From positions 186,001-250,000 of the forward strand of contig NZ_JADCUC010000006.1 of NCBI RefSeq assembly GCF_016464365.1: a DNA stretch of 64,000 nt. Reading direction: 5' to 3'. Under the pieces are notes generated by a model, which was not told the origin of the DNA, searched no databases, and saw nothing but the letters and a program-made list of their open reading frames with translations. The position numbers and the translations under genes are program-made. Of this stretch, positions 23,688-32,893 are shown one piece after another; position 1 is the first letter of the stretch, and every line of letters begins with the position of its first letter. The DNA comes from Sandaracinobacteroides hominis (GTDB taxonomy: Bacteria; Pseudomonadota; Alphaproteobacteria; Sphingomonadales; Sphingomonadaceae).

Positions 23688-25843
23688 AGAAAACTCTGCG
23701 GGTCTACGTCCACGGCAACCCGCACCTTCGAGCTAATGTCCACCCGCGCCAGCCACTCCCGCACATAATGCTGCAGCGGAGCCGTCCGCCGCGCATGCAC
23801 CAGCAACCGATGCCGGTGCCGCCCCCGCAGCATCGCCAGCGGCGCAGGCGCCGGCCCGAACACCTCGATTCCGTCGGCTGCAGGCGCCGCCATCCCGATC
23901 CGCCGCGCCGCATCCAGCGCCGCCGCCGCATCCAGCGATGAAACCACCACGGCCGCCAATCGCCCGAATGGCGGCATATGCGCGGCTTGTCTGCTCTCCC
24001 GCTCGGCGGCGTAAAACTCGCTCGTATCTCCCTTCAACAAGGCCTGCATCACCCGCGCCCGCGGCTGGTGCGTCTGCAGATACACCTCGCCCGGCTTGTC
24101 CGCCCGCCCGGCCCGCCCCGAAACCTGCCGGATCTGCTGAAAACATCGCTCGGCTGCCCTGAGATCCCCGCCATCCAAACCCAGATCGGCATCGACCACG
24201 CCCACCAGCGTCAAATTCGGAAAATCATGCCCCTTCGCCAGCATCTGCGTGCCGATCAAAATATCGACATCCCCGGTCGCCACGGCATCCACCAGCGCCG
24301 CCATATCCGCTGACGTGTGGATGGTATCCGAAGTTGCCACCAGCACCTTCGCTTCCGGCCACAGCGCCGCCACTTCCTCCGCCAGCCGCTCTACCCCCGG
24401 CCCGCAAGGCGCCAGGCTGTCCTCCGCCTGACAGCTGGGGCAATGCTTCGGCGTCGGCATCGAATGCCCGCAATGATGGCACTGCAGCCGCCGCGCCAGC
24501 CGATGCTCCACCAGCCAGGCGGTACAGTTCGGGCACTGGATTCGCTCCCCGCAGGCCCGGCAAAGGGTCAGCGGCGCATAGCCCCGCCGGTTCAGGAACA
24601 GCAGGCTCTGCTCACCCCGCTCCAGCCGCTCCTCCACCGCCTGCACAAGAGGCGGCGCAATCCAGCGCCCGCGCACCGGCGCGTCCTTCGTCAGATCGAT
24701 CAGATGGATATCCGGCAGCAAGGCTCCGCCATGCCGATCCGGCAGATGCAGCAGTTTATAGGTGCCGCGCGAAACCTGCTCCATCGTCTCCAGCGAAGGC
24801 GTGGCGGTGGCCAGCACCACCGGCACCTGCTCGAAATGTCCGCGCATCACCGCCACGTCGCGCCCATGATAGGGCACGCTCTCCTCCTGCTTGAACGCCT
24901 GATCATGCGCCTCGTCCACCACGATCAGGCGCAGATGCGGCATCCCCAGAAACAAGGCAGACCGCGCCCCCACCACCACAGGCGCCACCCCCGAGGTTAT
25001 GTCCCGATAGGCCGCCCGCCGCGCCGCAGGCGTCATCCCCGAATGCCAGACAGCCGGCGAAAAGCCGAACCGCCGCCGAAACCGCGCCAGCCACCCCTCG
25101 GTCAAGCCGATCTCCGGCAACAACACCAAAGCCTGTCCGCCATCCCGAATGGCGGCCACCACGGCCTCCAGATAAACCTCGGTCTTCCCGGCCCCCGTCA
25201 CCCCATCCAGCAAAAACGGCTGGAACGCGTGGCGCTCTACCGCCGCCACCAGCTCCCCGGCAGCCGCAGCCTGCGCCGCCCCCAGCACCGGACCCGCCGG
25301 CAGGGGAGGGCGCGCCACCGCCAGATCCTCCACCCCATCCGCCGGCAGCAGCACGCCCGCCTTCGCCAACCCGCGCAAAGTCTCCACCCGCGCCTCTGCC
25401 GCCGCCGCCCACACCGCCAAGGGCGCAGGCCCGATCCCCCGCACCGTCTCCAACCGCTGCAGCAAGGCCCGGCGCACGGCCGATTTCGTCTCCGGCACCT
25501 CCCCCAGAACAAAATGCGCCACCCCCTTTGGCGCCGCCAGAAACGCTGCCTGCGGCAAGGCCATCCGCAATACCGCCGCCGGCGGGGCCAGATAATAATC
25601 CGCCACCCACCCCAGCAGTTTCCGCGACGCCTCCGGCACCGGCGGCATGTCCAGCACCCGCACCTCGCGCAGCTTCGCCTCGTCCACCGGCCGCGTGGTG
25701 AAAACCCCCGCATCCCAAACCACGCCCACCACCCGTCGCGGCCCCAGCGGCGCTTCCACGATCGCGCCGGGCAAGGTTCCGTCCGGCACCCGGTAATCGA
25801 GTGGTCCCAGCCCATGTTGCAGCAGAAGAACGGTCGCGCGCAT
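23684..25843 (-). CDS. priA: primosomal protein N', replication restart helicase PriA
   Basis: A 719-residue helicase. The N-terminal 3'-end-binding domain (VLLLQHGLGPLDYRVP) is followed by the helicase core with Walker A DGVTGAGKTEVYL, DEAH box VVDEAHDQAFKQEE and the later motifs HTSADMAALVDAV and VSGRAGRADKPG. Between the lobes lies the eight-cysteine zinc region (LCRACGERIQCPNC, LQCHHCGH, HCPSCQ, APCGPG). PriA reloads replisomes at stalled forks. The ATG at 25843 starts the first strand of the binding domain; an open extension upstream is not homologous. Confidence 0.97.
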   Translation of the reverse strand: MRATVLLLQHGLGPLDYRVPDGTLPGAIVEAPLGPRRVVGVVWDAGVFTTRPVDEAKLREVRVLDMPPVPEASRKLLGWVADYYLAPPAAVLRMALPQAAFLAAPKGVAHFVLGEVPETKSAVRRALLQRLETVRGIGPAPLAVWAAAAEARVETLRGLAKAGVLLPADGVEDLAVARPPLPAGPVLGAAQAAAAGELVAAVERHAFQPFLLDGVTGAGKTEVYLEAVVAAIRDGGQALVLLPEIGLTEGWLARFRRRFGFSPAVWHSGMTPAARRAAYRDITSGVAPVVVGARSALFLGMPHLRLIVVDEAHDQAFKQEESVPYHGRDVAVMRGHFEQVPVVLATATPSLETMEQVSRGTYKLLHLPDRHGGALLPDIHLIDLTKDAPVRGRWIAPPLVQAVEERLERGEQSLLFLNRRGYAPLTLCRACGERIQCPNCTAWLVEHRLARRLQCHHCGHSMPTPKHCPSCQAEDSLAPCGPGVERLAEEVAALWPEAKVLVATSDTIHTSADMAALVDAVATGDVDILIGTQMLAKGHDFPNLTLVGVVDADLGLDGGDLRAAERCFQQIRQVSGRAGRADKPGEVYLQTHQPRARVMQALLKGDTSEFYAAERESRQAAHMPPFGRLAAVVVSSLDAAAALDAARRIGMAAPAADGIEVFGPAPAPLAMLRGRHRHRLLVHARRTAPLQHYVREWLARVDISSKVRVAVDVDPQSFL

Positions 25844-25908
25844 TGACAGGCAGCTAGCCTTTGGGTTCAGGGGCCGCAACGCATCCCCGCATTCCCGGAG
25901 CACTTCCC

Positions 25909-26562
25909 ATGAAATTCTTCGTCGATACCGCCGACACGAAGGAAATCGCCGATCTCGCCGACACCGGCCTGCTCGACGGTGTCACCACCAATCCCAGCCT
26001 GATCGCGAAATCCGGCCGCAACTTCCTCGAGGTCGTGAAGGAAATCTGCGCCCTCACCGACGGCCCGGTCTCGGCCGAAGTCGTCGCCCCCGATTTCGAC
26101 GGCATGCTCCGCGAAGCGGAAATCGTTCGCAAGCTCGCCCCCAATGTCTGCGTGAAGCTGCCGCTCACCATGGACGGGCTGAAGGCTTGCAAGCGCCTCA
26201 CCAACGAAGGCACGATGGTGAACGTCACCCTCTGCTTCTCGGCCAACCAGGCGCTGCTCGCCGCCAAGGCCGGCGCCACCTTCATCTCGCCCTTCGTCGG
26301 CCGCCACGACGACACCGGCCAGGACGGCATGGACCTCATCGAGGACATCCGCCTCATCTACGACAATTATGATTTCACGACGCAGATCCTGGTCGCCAGC
26401 ATCCGCCACCCGATCCACATCCTGCAATCCGCCCGCATCGGCGCCGACGTCATCACCGCGCCGCCGGCAGTCCTGAAGGGCCTCGCCAAACACCCGCTGA
26501 CCGACAAGGGCCTCGAACTCTTCCTCGCCGACTGGGCAAAAACGGGGCAGACTATTGCCTAA
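25909..26562 (+). CDS. tal: transaldolase, small TalC/fructose-6-phosphate-aldolase-like type
   Basis: A 217-residue TIM barrel. The start [13 protein letters not shown], the motif [14 protein letters not shown] and the Schiff-base lysine Lys83 in NVCVKLPLT define the class. [27 protein letters not shown] is the phosphate-binding half. It transfers dihydroxyacetone units in the pentose phosphate pathway; short members are decameric transaldolases or F6P aldolases, and residues alone do not settle which. The start at 25909 follows a CGGAG Shine-Dalgarno. Confidence 0.95.
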   Translation: MKFFVDTADTKEIADLADTGLLDGVTTNPSLIAKSGRNFLEVVKEICALTDGPVSAEVVAPDFDGMLREAEIVRKLAPNVCVKLPLTMDGLKACKRLTNEGTMVNVTLCFSANQALLAAKAGATFISPFVGRHDDTGQDGMDLIEDIRLIYDNYDFTTQILVASIRHPIHILQSARIGADVITAPPAVLKGLAKHPLTDKGLELFLADWAKTGQTIA

Positions 26563-26577
26563 GCCGGCCTTCATCCG

Positions 26578-26626
26578 GTTCCGCGCACTGGCGCGGGCGC
26601 GCAGTCGCGCTAGCGGCGCTGCGCGC
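26578..26626 (+). repeat. dispersed repeat type 2, copy B
   Basis: GC-palindromic stretch directly after the transaldolase gene; it matches the reverse complement of 19109-19156. It may serve as a 3' hairpin for the transaldolase message. Confidence 0.7.
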
Positions 26627-26659
26627 CGGCTGTATCTTGAAGGCCCAACCCTCTCCGTC

Positions 26660-26679
26660 GTCCCAGCGAAAGCTGGGAC
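26660..26679 (+). repeat. REP-like palindrome with GAAA loop
   Basis: GTCCCAGC-GAAA-GCTGGGAC, an 8-bp perfect stem, embedded in CCGTC...CCCA. The same frame (CCGTCG.CCC...GGG.CCCA) surrounds the palindrome at 46068-46086, so both look like members of one interspersed family. Confidence 0.6.
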
Positions 26680-26700
26680 CCACAAAGCCTGACGCCGAGC

Positions 26701-27606
26701 ATGACAGGCGAGCAACTCGTAGCAAGCTGGCTCGCCAGCCTGCAAAACGAACGCCGCCTGTCCCCCCACACCCTCCGCGCCTACACCGCCACCGGCCACC
26801 GCTTCCTCGCCCACATCGCCGAAGCCCAAGGCCGCCCGGCAGACCTCCAGCTCCTGGCGACCCTCACCGCAGCAGATTTCCGGGGCTTCCTGTCCGCCCG
26901 CCGCACGGAAGGCCTCGCCAACGTCTCCGCCGCCCGCGAACTCTCGGCGCTCCGCAGCCTTGCCGCCCACAGCCGCGATCGCCACGATACGCCTTTCCCC
27001 GGTCTGGACGGCGTCGCCAGCCCAAAGGTGAAAAAGGGCCTTCCGCGCCCGATCTCCCCCACAGACGCCCGCGCGCTCGCCGACACCACGGGCGAAATGC
27101 ACGATGAACCCTGGCTGCAGGCCCGCGACACCGCCGTCCTGCTCCTCCTCTACGGCGCAGGCCTCCGCATCGGCGAAGCCCTGTCGCTGACCGGCGAAAT
27201 CCTGCCGCTGGCCGAAAGCCTCACCATCACCGGCAAGGGCCGCAAGCAGCGCACGGTGGTCATGCTGCCTCTCGTCCGCGACGCCATCGAGCAATATCTG
27301 AAACTCAGCCCATGGCCGGTCACCCGAAACACCCCGCTGTTCCGCGGCGCAAAGGGCGGCGCTCTCTCAGACGGCGTGCTGCGCGCCACGCTGCGCAAGG
27401 CCCGCACGGCGCTCGGCCTCCCCGAAACCGCCACCCCGCACGCGCTGCGCCACAGCTTCGCCACCCACCTGCTAGCCCGCGGCGCAGACCTGCGCACCAT
27501 TCAGGAGCTGCTGGGCCACGCCAGCCTCAGCAGCACGCAGATCTACACGAGCGTGGATACCGCCCGCCTGCTGGACGTCTACAAAAGCGCCCATCCGCGC
27601 GGCTAA
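26701..27606 (+). CDS. xerC: tyrosine recombinase XerC
   Basis: A 301-residue recombinase. The N-terminal SAM-like core-binding domain starts LVASWLASLQNERRLSPHTLRAYTATGHRF. The catalytic residues are Arg in YGAGLRIGEALSL, Lys in TGKGRKQRTV, His-x-x-Arg in HALRHSFATHLL, His in GHASLSSTQIYTS and nucleophile Tyr282. With XerD it resolves chromosome dimers at dif. Its stop overlaps that of the converging DsbB-like gene. No att-like flanks or cargo suggest an element integrase. Confidence 0.93.
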   Translation: MTGEQLVASWLASLQNERRLSPHTLRAYTATGHRFLAHIAEAQGRPADLQLLATLTAADFRGFLSARRTEGLANVSAARELSALRSLAAHSRDRHDTPFPGLDGVASPKVKKGLPRPISPTDARALADTTGEMHDEPWLQARDTAVLLLLYGAGLRIGEALSLTGEILPLAESLTITGKGRKQRTVVMLPLVRDAIEQYLKLSPWPVTRNTPLFRGAKGGALSDGVLRATLRKARTALGLPETATPHALRHSFATHLLARGADLRTIQELLGHASLSSTQIYTSVDTARLLDVYKSAHPRG

Positions 27607-28004
27607 GCCGCCGATTTGCGGTCCACATTGAAGATCAGGAACAGCTGCCAGACCAGCGTCAGCACCGCCAGCCCGGACAGCACCCACGGATGGCCGATAG
27701 TCACCGCCGCCCAGTCAAACGCGCCGGCGTTCATCTTCTTGATATGGTTGAAATGCTGGGTCATCCCCACCACCAGCCCCATCAATCCCACCACGGCGGC
27801 AACGTAGCGCGGCAGCAGCCGATCATAGCCCTTCAACAGCAGAATGATCGCAAGCACCCCCAGCGCAAACCGCTGCACCCGGCAATAGGGGCAGGGATGC
27901 ACCATCCCGGCAACATCCAGCCCCAACGTCCCCAGCACCACCAGCAGCACAAACGCCGCCACGATCCGCCGGTTCAGCATCAGCCCCGTCAAAGTTTTCA
28001 TCAT
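27603..28004 (-). CDS. DsbB-like small membrane oxidoreductase
   Basis: A 133-residue membrane protein with four hydrophobic helices. HPCPYCRVQRFALGVLAIILL resembles the first CxxC and the following QR of DsbB (PCxLCxxQR), where the dithiol is reoxidised by quinone. The second periplasmic Cys pair of DsbB is absent, so a full relay is not possible in the classical way; it may work with a partner or be a VKOR/DsbB-derived protein of other function. The start could be either of two adjacent Met codons. Confidence 0.6.
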   Translation of the reverse strand: MMKTLTGLMLNRRIVAAFVLLVVLGTLGLDVAGMVHPCPYCRVQRFALGVLAIILLLKGYDRLLPRYVAAVVGLMGLVVGMTQHFNHIKKMNAGAFDWAAVTIGHPWVLSGLAVLTLVWQLFLIFNVDRKSAA

Positions 28005-28063
28005 GTCCCCCCGTTCGCAAGCGTCAGCCTAACCGCCCCGCCCCTTTTTGGCAGCTCCCACGT

Positions 28064-29719
28064 TCAATCGGCCGTCCCCGCTCCAGGCCGGGTCGATGCA
28101 GCGGCCAGCACGCCAGACCCAAGCCGATCCAGCGAGGTGCCATCAAAGCCCAGCTCCTTGAGCAACCCGTCCACTACCGGTGCCTGCGCCCGATAGCGCA
28201 GCGCCGCCTGCACGGCAGCATCGGCCAGATTGCCATTGCCGCCGCCCTCGGAACCAACACCAGCCGAACCCCCACCACCAATGCCGTCCACTTGCACGAT
28301 GCGTATGGAATCGATTGCCTCCATCGGCTTCGCTGCCTCGCGGATCACCTCCGGCAGCACTTTCAGCAGCGCCAGCTTCGTCTGCAGCGAAATCTGGTCG
28401 GATCCCAGCAGGTTCGCCGCTTCGTTGATCGCCCGCTGGCCGGCTGCTTCCACTTCCAGCCGCACCCGCGTTGCTTCCGCGCGCAGCTTCTCAGCCTCGG
28501 CCTGTCCTTCGGCTTCCAGCCGCGTCGCTTCCGCCCGGTCGGCCGCAGCGGACCGTTCCGCCTCGGCTGCAAGCTTCAGGCCGATGGCGGCGCGCTCGGC
28601 CTCCTTCGCCGCCTCGATCAACTCGATACGCTTCACCCGCTCGGCGATCTCGCTTTCGCGCGACGTTGTCACGCGCTCCTCGGCGGCAACGGCTTCGGCC
28701 CGCGCAAGGTCGGCCTCCGCCTTCGCCTGGCTCTCGTCCCGGCTCTTGTTGGCAATGGCGATCTGCTGTTCCTGCCGCTTCAGAGCCAGCGTCTGCTCCT
28801 GCGCGATCTTCGCTTCCGCCAGCTTCCGGTCGGCTTCGATCTGGCTCGAATCCACCTGCTGCTTGGCCAGAATTCGCGCCTGCTCGGCTTCCTGCCCGCG
28901 CTCCGCCTGCAGCCGCGCCACTTCGGCCTCCTGCGTCGCGCTCGCCACCTTCACTTCGCGCTCCTGCGCCAGCCGCGCAAACTCGCTCTCGCGCGAAATA
29001 TCCAGGCTCTTTCGCTCGGCTTCCAGGTTCTTGGTTTCGATCTCCACCCGCGTTTCCTGCTCGATCGCGTTGCGCGCCTTGCGCCGAAGCTCGATCTGCT
29101 CGGTCAGCTTGGTCAATCCTTCGGCGTCAAAGGCATTGTTGGCGTTGAAATGCTCGATGGAAGTCTGGTCCAGCCCGGTGAGGCTCACGCTTTCCAGCTC
29201 CAGCCCGTTCATCGCCAGATCGGCCGAGCTCACCTGCTGCACCTTCTGCACAAAGTCGGAGCGCTGCTCGTGCAACTGGTTCATCGTCATGCCCGCCGCC
29301 ACCGAACGCAGCGCGTCGACGAACTTCCCTTCCACCAGTTCCTTCAGCTGCTCGGGGTTCATCGTTCGCTGTCCCAGCGTCTGCGCTGCGATGCCGATGG
29401 ATTCCCGGTCGGGCCGCACCCGCACATAGAATTCCGCCTTCACATCGATCCGCATCCGGTCAGAGGTGATGAGCGCGTCGGCATTCTTGCGCTCCACGGC
29501 GAGGCGCACGGTGTTCATGTTCACCGGCATTGTCTCATGAAATATCGGCAGCACCAGCGCCCCGTCGTTCATCACCACCGCCTCGCCGCCAAGACCCGTC
29601 CGCACAAAGGCGATTTCCTTCGTCGCCCGGCGATACAGGCGGGCGATCAGGATACCGATCGCCACCAGGGCCAGGATAGCGACACCTGCAACAACAAGGC
29701 TGCTCAACAGCGGGTTCAT
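28064..29719 (-). CDS. flotillin family protein, YqiK-like
   Basis: A 551-residue SPFH protein. One N-terminal membrane helix (VVAGVAILALVAIGILIARLY), then the SPFH domain to about residue 200 (RTGLGGEAVVMNDGALVLPIFHE, RMRIDVKAEFYVRVRPDRESI), a long coiled coil rich in Glu/Ala/Arg to about 440 (QERE, RQEQQ and EAEAL-type heptads) and a Gly/Ala-rich tail. Flotillins form membrane-microdomain cages. The start ATG overlaps the stop of the YqiJ-like gene, the same order as yqiJ-yqiK in E. coli. Confidence 0.93.
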   Translation of the reverse strand: MNPLLSSLVVAGVAILALVAIGILIARLYRRATKEIAFVRTGLGGEAVVMNDGALVLPIFHETMPVNMNTVRLAVERKNADALITSDRMRIDVKAEFYVRVRPDRESIGIAAQTLGQRTMNPEQLKELVEGKFVDALRSVAAGMTMNQLHEQRSDFVQKVQQVSSADLAMNGLELESVSLTGLDQTSIEHFNANNAFDAEGLTKLTEQIELRRKARNAIEQETRVEIETKNLEAERKSLDISRESEFARLAQEREVKVASATQEAEVARLQAERGQEAEQARILAKQQVDSSQIEADRKLAEAKIAQEQTLALKRQEQQIAIANKSRDESQAKAEADLARAEAVAAEERVTTSRESEIAERVKRIELIEAAKEAERAAIGLKLAAEAERSAAADRAEATRLEAEGQAEAEKLRAEATRVRLEVEAAGQRAINEAANLLGSDQISLQTKLALLKVLPEVIREAAKPMEAIDSIRIVQVDGIGGGGSAGVGSEGGGNGNLADAAVQAALRYRAQAPVVDGLLKELGFDGTSLDRLGSGVLAAASTRPGAGTAD

Positions 29720-30330
29720 CTGCGAAAGTCTCCGTCGGAACCAAGGAATGGATGGGGCGTCACCGGGATCGCCCGGAATATCTCGCCGATGCGATGCACC
29801 AGCAGCACTTCGGATCGCTCGACCAGCGGTTCGCCGTCCGCCTCAGGCTCTACCAGCACCTGATGCACCCCGCCCAGCTGGTCGCGCACCCGCGCCGGCG
29901 CCGGGAAGCCCGGCCGCGCCGTACCGGTGGTTATCGTCGCCCGCAGCCCCACCAGCGCTTCGCGCGGCATCGCCGTCGTCTCCACATTGGGCAGGATGCG
30001 GCCGACCAGCCCGCTGCTCCAGCGCGTCACCGGAAGCGCCGCCAGCCCGGCCAGCGGCCCCGCCACCCAGAACGACAGCAACCCGCCGGCAAATCTCGCT
30101 GCCAATGCCTGCAACGCAAGCCCCAGCAGCCCGAAAAAGGTCAGAAACAGGATCAACAGCACCATCAAGGGCACGCGGCCGCTATTCAGCCAGTCCAGCG
30201 GCGTATCCACGGGATCGTCGGGAAGCTCTATCACACCCAGCGCAAACGCCTGCAGCAAGCCCAGCAACAGCATCACGCCAAGCGCAACGGAAAAGGGAAT
30301 CGCGGAGGGTTCGAACGCAATCGACAACAT
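29716..30330 (-). CDS. YqiJ-like (NfeD-related) membrane protein
   Basis: About 204 residues: two to three membrane helices (FSVALGVMLLLGLLQAFALGVI, VPLMVLLILFLTFFGLLGLALQAL, FWVAGPLAGLAALPV) and a C-terminal OB-fold-like cytoplasmic part (ALVGLRATITTGTARPGFPAPARVRDQLGG). It is the usual partner of flotillin-type YqiK and overlaps it by four bases. The chosen ATG at 30330 aligns the first helix as in YqiJ; a start 12 codons upstream (30366) is possible, and neither has a strong Shine-Dalgarno. Confidence 0.8.
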   Translation of the reverse strand: MLSIAFEPSAIPFSVALGVMLLLGLLQAFALGVIELPDDPVDTPLDWLNSGRVPLMVLLILFLTFFGLLGLALQALAARFAGGLLSFWVAGPLAGLAALPVTRWSSGLVGRILPNVETTAMPREALVGLRATITTGTARPGFPAPARVRDQLGGVHQVLVEPEADGEPLVERSEVLLVHRIGEIFRAIPVTPHPFLGSDGDFRR

Positions 30331-30445
30331 CAGGGACACAATTGTCCGATACCGTTCTCCACGCAAGCACTGCCGAGCCGAAATCTCGCCTTGCGTGCCC
30401 GCAGATTCCGCCTAGGTTTCCGCAACAGGCACGCAGGGGGCAATA

Positions 30446-31708
30446 GTGGCTGCAGGCAATCCGCGCGGAATCGGCCCGGTGATGGGCACCTTGCTCGTCG
30501 CCACCACCATGATCGGCTCCGGCATCTACATGATCCCGGCCACGGTCGGCGCCATCGGCAGCATCTCGCTCTTGGGCTGGATCATCGCCACCCTGGGCGC
30601 CATGCTCGCCGGTCTCAGCATCGCCTTCCTGTCACGCATCGGGCCGCCGGCCACCTTCATCGACCACATCGGCCGCCACCTTGGCCCCGTCGTCGGCCTG
30701 TCTTCGGCGATCTTCTATTTCGTCAGCATCATCCTCACCCTGCCGGCCGTCGCCGTCGCCGTCACCGGCTATCTCGGATTCCTGTTTCCCGCCGTCCTGC
30801 CGCAACCGGCCAATTTCTGGACCGCCTGCGCCATTCTCTGGCTGTTCGCACTCCTCAACCAGCTCGGCCCCCGCACCGTCGCCTTCGCCGGCTCGGCAAC
30901 GCTGATCCTGGGCCTGGTCCCCATCCTGCTGGTCGGCTTCCTCGGCTGGGACTATTTCGATCCGCAGATCTTCCGTGACAGCTGGAACATCTCCGGCCAC
31001 AGCAATGTCTCGGCGCTGTTTCAGGCAACGCTGCTCGTCTTTATGGCTTTCATCGGCTTCGAGATGGCGTCCCTCGTCAGCAACCAGATGCGCGATCCGG
31101 ATCGCAACATCCCCATCGCCACCATCGTCGGCGTGCTGATCGCCGCCACCGTCTATATCGCTTCCTCCACCGTCATTTCCGGCATGATCCCGGCCGCCCA
31201 GCTGGCGAAATCCACCGCCCCCTTCGCCGCCGCCACCGCCCTCATCATCGGGCCGATCGCCGGCATGCTGATCGCCGTCGCCGCCGCGACCAAGGCCGCC
31301 GGCACGCTTGGCAGCCTGCAGCTCGGCACCATCGAAAGCTACATCGCCACCATGCGGCAGGCCGGCGTCCGCATCCCGCCCCGCGCCATCATAAACTTCG
31401 GCATCGCCATCATCAGCACGATCATCCTGCTGCTCACGGAATCTCCCACCGTCGCCCAGCAGTTCGGCATCATCGCCACCGCGGCCACCGTGCTCTGTAT
31501 CTTCGTCTTCCTGCTCGCCGGCCTGGCTCTCGCGCGGGCGACCAGAGGCCTCCGCCGCGCCGCCGGCCTCGCCACGGCCGCCCTGTTCGCGATCCTGCTT
31601 GCGGGCCAGCCTGTCGACACACTGCTGCTGTCCGCGGTGGCGCTGCTCTCCACCTTCGCATTCTCCGCCTTTGCCGTCGCCCGCCTGCGCGCCCACGCCT
31701 TCAGCTGA
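30446..31708 (+). CDS. APC-family amino acid permease
   Basis: A 420-residue transporter with twelve hydrophobic helices. The first is the APC signature GTLLVATTMIGSGIYMIPATVGAIG (GSGI substrate-binding break), and helix 6 contains FMAFIGFEMASLVSNQMRDPDRNIP. This arrangement is closest to amino-acid antiporters such as AdiC/PotE, though the substrate is not determined. The GTG start is preceded by a strong GGGGG Shine-Dalgarno. It stands between two SPFH loci. Confidence 0.9.
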   Translation: MAAGNPRGIGPVMGTLLVATTMIGSGIYMIPATVGAIGSISLLGWIIATLGAMLAGLSIAFLSRIGPPATFIDHIGRHLGPVVGLSSAIFYFVSIILTLPAVAVAVTGYLGFLFPAVLPQPANFWTACAILWLFALLNQLGPRTVAFAGSATLILGLVPILLVGFLGWDYFDPQIFRDSWNISGHSNVSALFQATLLVFMAFIGFEMASLVSNQMRDPDRNIPIATIVGVLIAATVYIASSTVISGMIPAAQLAKSTAPFAAATALIIGPIAGMLIAVAAATKAAGTLGSLQLGTIESYIATMRQAGVRIPPRAIINFGIAIISTIILLLTESPTVAQQFGIIATAATVLCIFVFLLAGLALARATRGLRRAAGLATAALFAILLAGQPVDTLLLSAVALLSTFAFSAFAVARLRAHAFS

Positions 31709-31756
31709 GGAGTTCAAGCCGAGGCCTCCCGAATCCGCTTGTCGCAATCAGAAAAT

Positions 31757-31776
31757 ATGATATCATTTTAATATCA
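31757..31776. promoter_or_regulatory. candidate operator of the SPFH/RHH operon
   Basis: An AT-rich island holds the dyad TGATAT-N7-ATATCA (31758-31776) overlapping the perfect palindrome ATGATATCAT (31757-31766). It lies 18 bp upstream of the SPFH start and thus over the likely promoter or leader. The operon encodes a ribbon-helix-helix-like protein that could bind it (inference). Confidence 0.45.
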
Positions 31777-31793
31777 AATTTCAGGGGAGCGAC

Positions 31794-32678
31794 ATGCCAG
31801 ACAATCTGCCCGCCATACCCAGCCTGTCCGCCAGCCGCGAGCGTCCGGCCACCACCATGAACGGCCTGCTGCTGCTGGCCGTCCTGCTCGGCGCCATCGT
31901 CGCCGGCATCCTCACGTTCCGCACCGGCGCCATGCCGCTTGCCATTCCGCTGCTGCTCGCCGCCTTCTTCATCCTCCCCGGTTTCTACATGGTGCAGCCC
32001 AACCAGGCCGTCGCCATCCTGCTCTTCGGCGCCTACAGCGGCACCGACCGCACCGAGGGTCTGCGCTGGACCTGGCCGTGGATGACCCGCAAGAAGATCA
32101 GCGTCCGTGCCAACAACCTGATCTCCCAGCAGATCAAGGTGAACGACCTGCGCGGCAACCCGATCGAGATGGCAGCCCAGGTGGTCTGGCGCGTCCGCGA
32201 CACGGCGCAGGCCCTGTTCGATGTCGATGATTATCGCGAGTTCGTCCTCGCCCAGATAGAGGCGGCGATCCGCGCCATCGGCGCCCGCTATCCCTACGAC
32301 GATTTCGAACATCACGACATCACCCTGCGCGGCCACCACGAGGAAGTCGGCCACGAGCTGAAGCAGGCGCTGCAGTCGCGGCTCTCGGTCGCCGGAATCA
32401 CGGTGGACGAATGCGGCTTCACCCATCTCGCCTATGCCCCGGAAATCGCCGGCGCCATGCTCCGCCGCCAGCAGGCCGAAGCTGTCGTGGCCGCCCGCAA
32501 GACGCTCGTCGAAGGGGCAGTCGGCATGGTCGAAATGGCGCTTGCCCAGCTCAGCGAAAAGGACGTGGTCAATCTCGACGACGAACGCCGCGCGGCCATG
32601 GTCACCAACCTGATGGTCGTGCTCTGCGGCGAACAGAACGCCCAGCCGATCCTCAACGCCGGCACCCTCTACCAGTAG
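31794..32678 (+). CDS. SPFH/band 7 domain membrane protein
   Basis: A 294-residue protein with two close N-terminal hydrophobic helices ([19 protein letters not shown] and [18 protein letters not shown]) followed by a band 7 domain ([84 protein letters not shown]) and a helical end. Domain order matches stomatin-like SPFH proteins that scaffold membrane complexes. It starts an operon with a small RHH-like protein and a small membrane protein. Confidence 0.92.
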   Translation: MPDNLPAIPSLSASRERPATTMNGLLLLAVLLGAIVAGILTFRTGAMPLAIPLLLAAFFILPGFYMVQPNQAVAILLFGAYSGTDRTEGLRWTWPWMTRKKISVRANNLISQQIKVNDLRGNPIEMAAQVVWRVRDTAQALFDVDDYREFVLAQIEAAIRAIGARYPYDDFEHHDITLRGHHEEVGHELKQALQSRLSVAGITVDECGFTHLAYAPEIAGAMLRRQQAEAVVAARKTLVEGAVGMVEMALAQLSEKDVVNLDDERRAAMVTNLMVVLCGEQNAQPILNAGTLYQ

Positions 32679-32689
32679 GGCGGGGACAG

Positions 32690-32884
32690 GTGCCGGATTC
32701 CAGAAAGGCCTATCCGCTGCGCCTCGATCCGGCTCTCCATGCCGCGATCGAGCGCAGCGCCGCGGCCGATCTCCGCAGCACCAACGCCCAGATCGAAACG
32801 CTCCTGCGCGAAGCCCTCGCCCGTCGCGGCGTAAAACTGACCCCCGCCGAACCGCCAAGACGCGGCCGCCCAATCAAAGGCTGA
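32690..32884 (+). CDS. small Arc/ribbon-helix-helix-like DNA-binding protein
   Basis: A 64-residue protein with a GTG start 11 bp after the SPFH gene, preceded by a GGGG tract. The sequence SRKAYPLRLDPALHAAIERSAAADLRSTNAQIETLLREALARRG has the strand-helix-helix layout of Arc/MetJ-type repressors (strand AYPLRLDP, then an alpha helix, the turn and the STNAQIETLLREAL helix), followed by a basic tail. Such proteins dimerise and bind DNA palindromes; autoregulation through the dyad at 31757-31776 is an inference. Confidence 0.75.
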   Translation: MPDSRKAYPLRLDPALHAAIERSAAADLRSTNAQIETLLREALARRGVKLTPAEPPRRGRPIKG

Positions 32885-32893
32885 GGAGCATCG

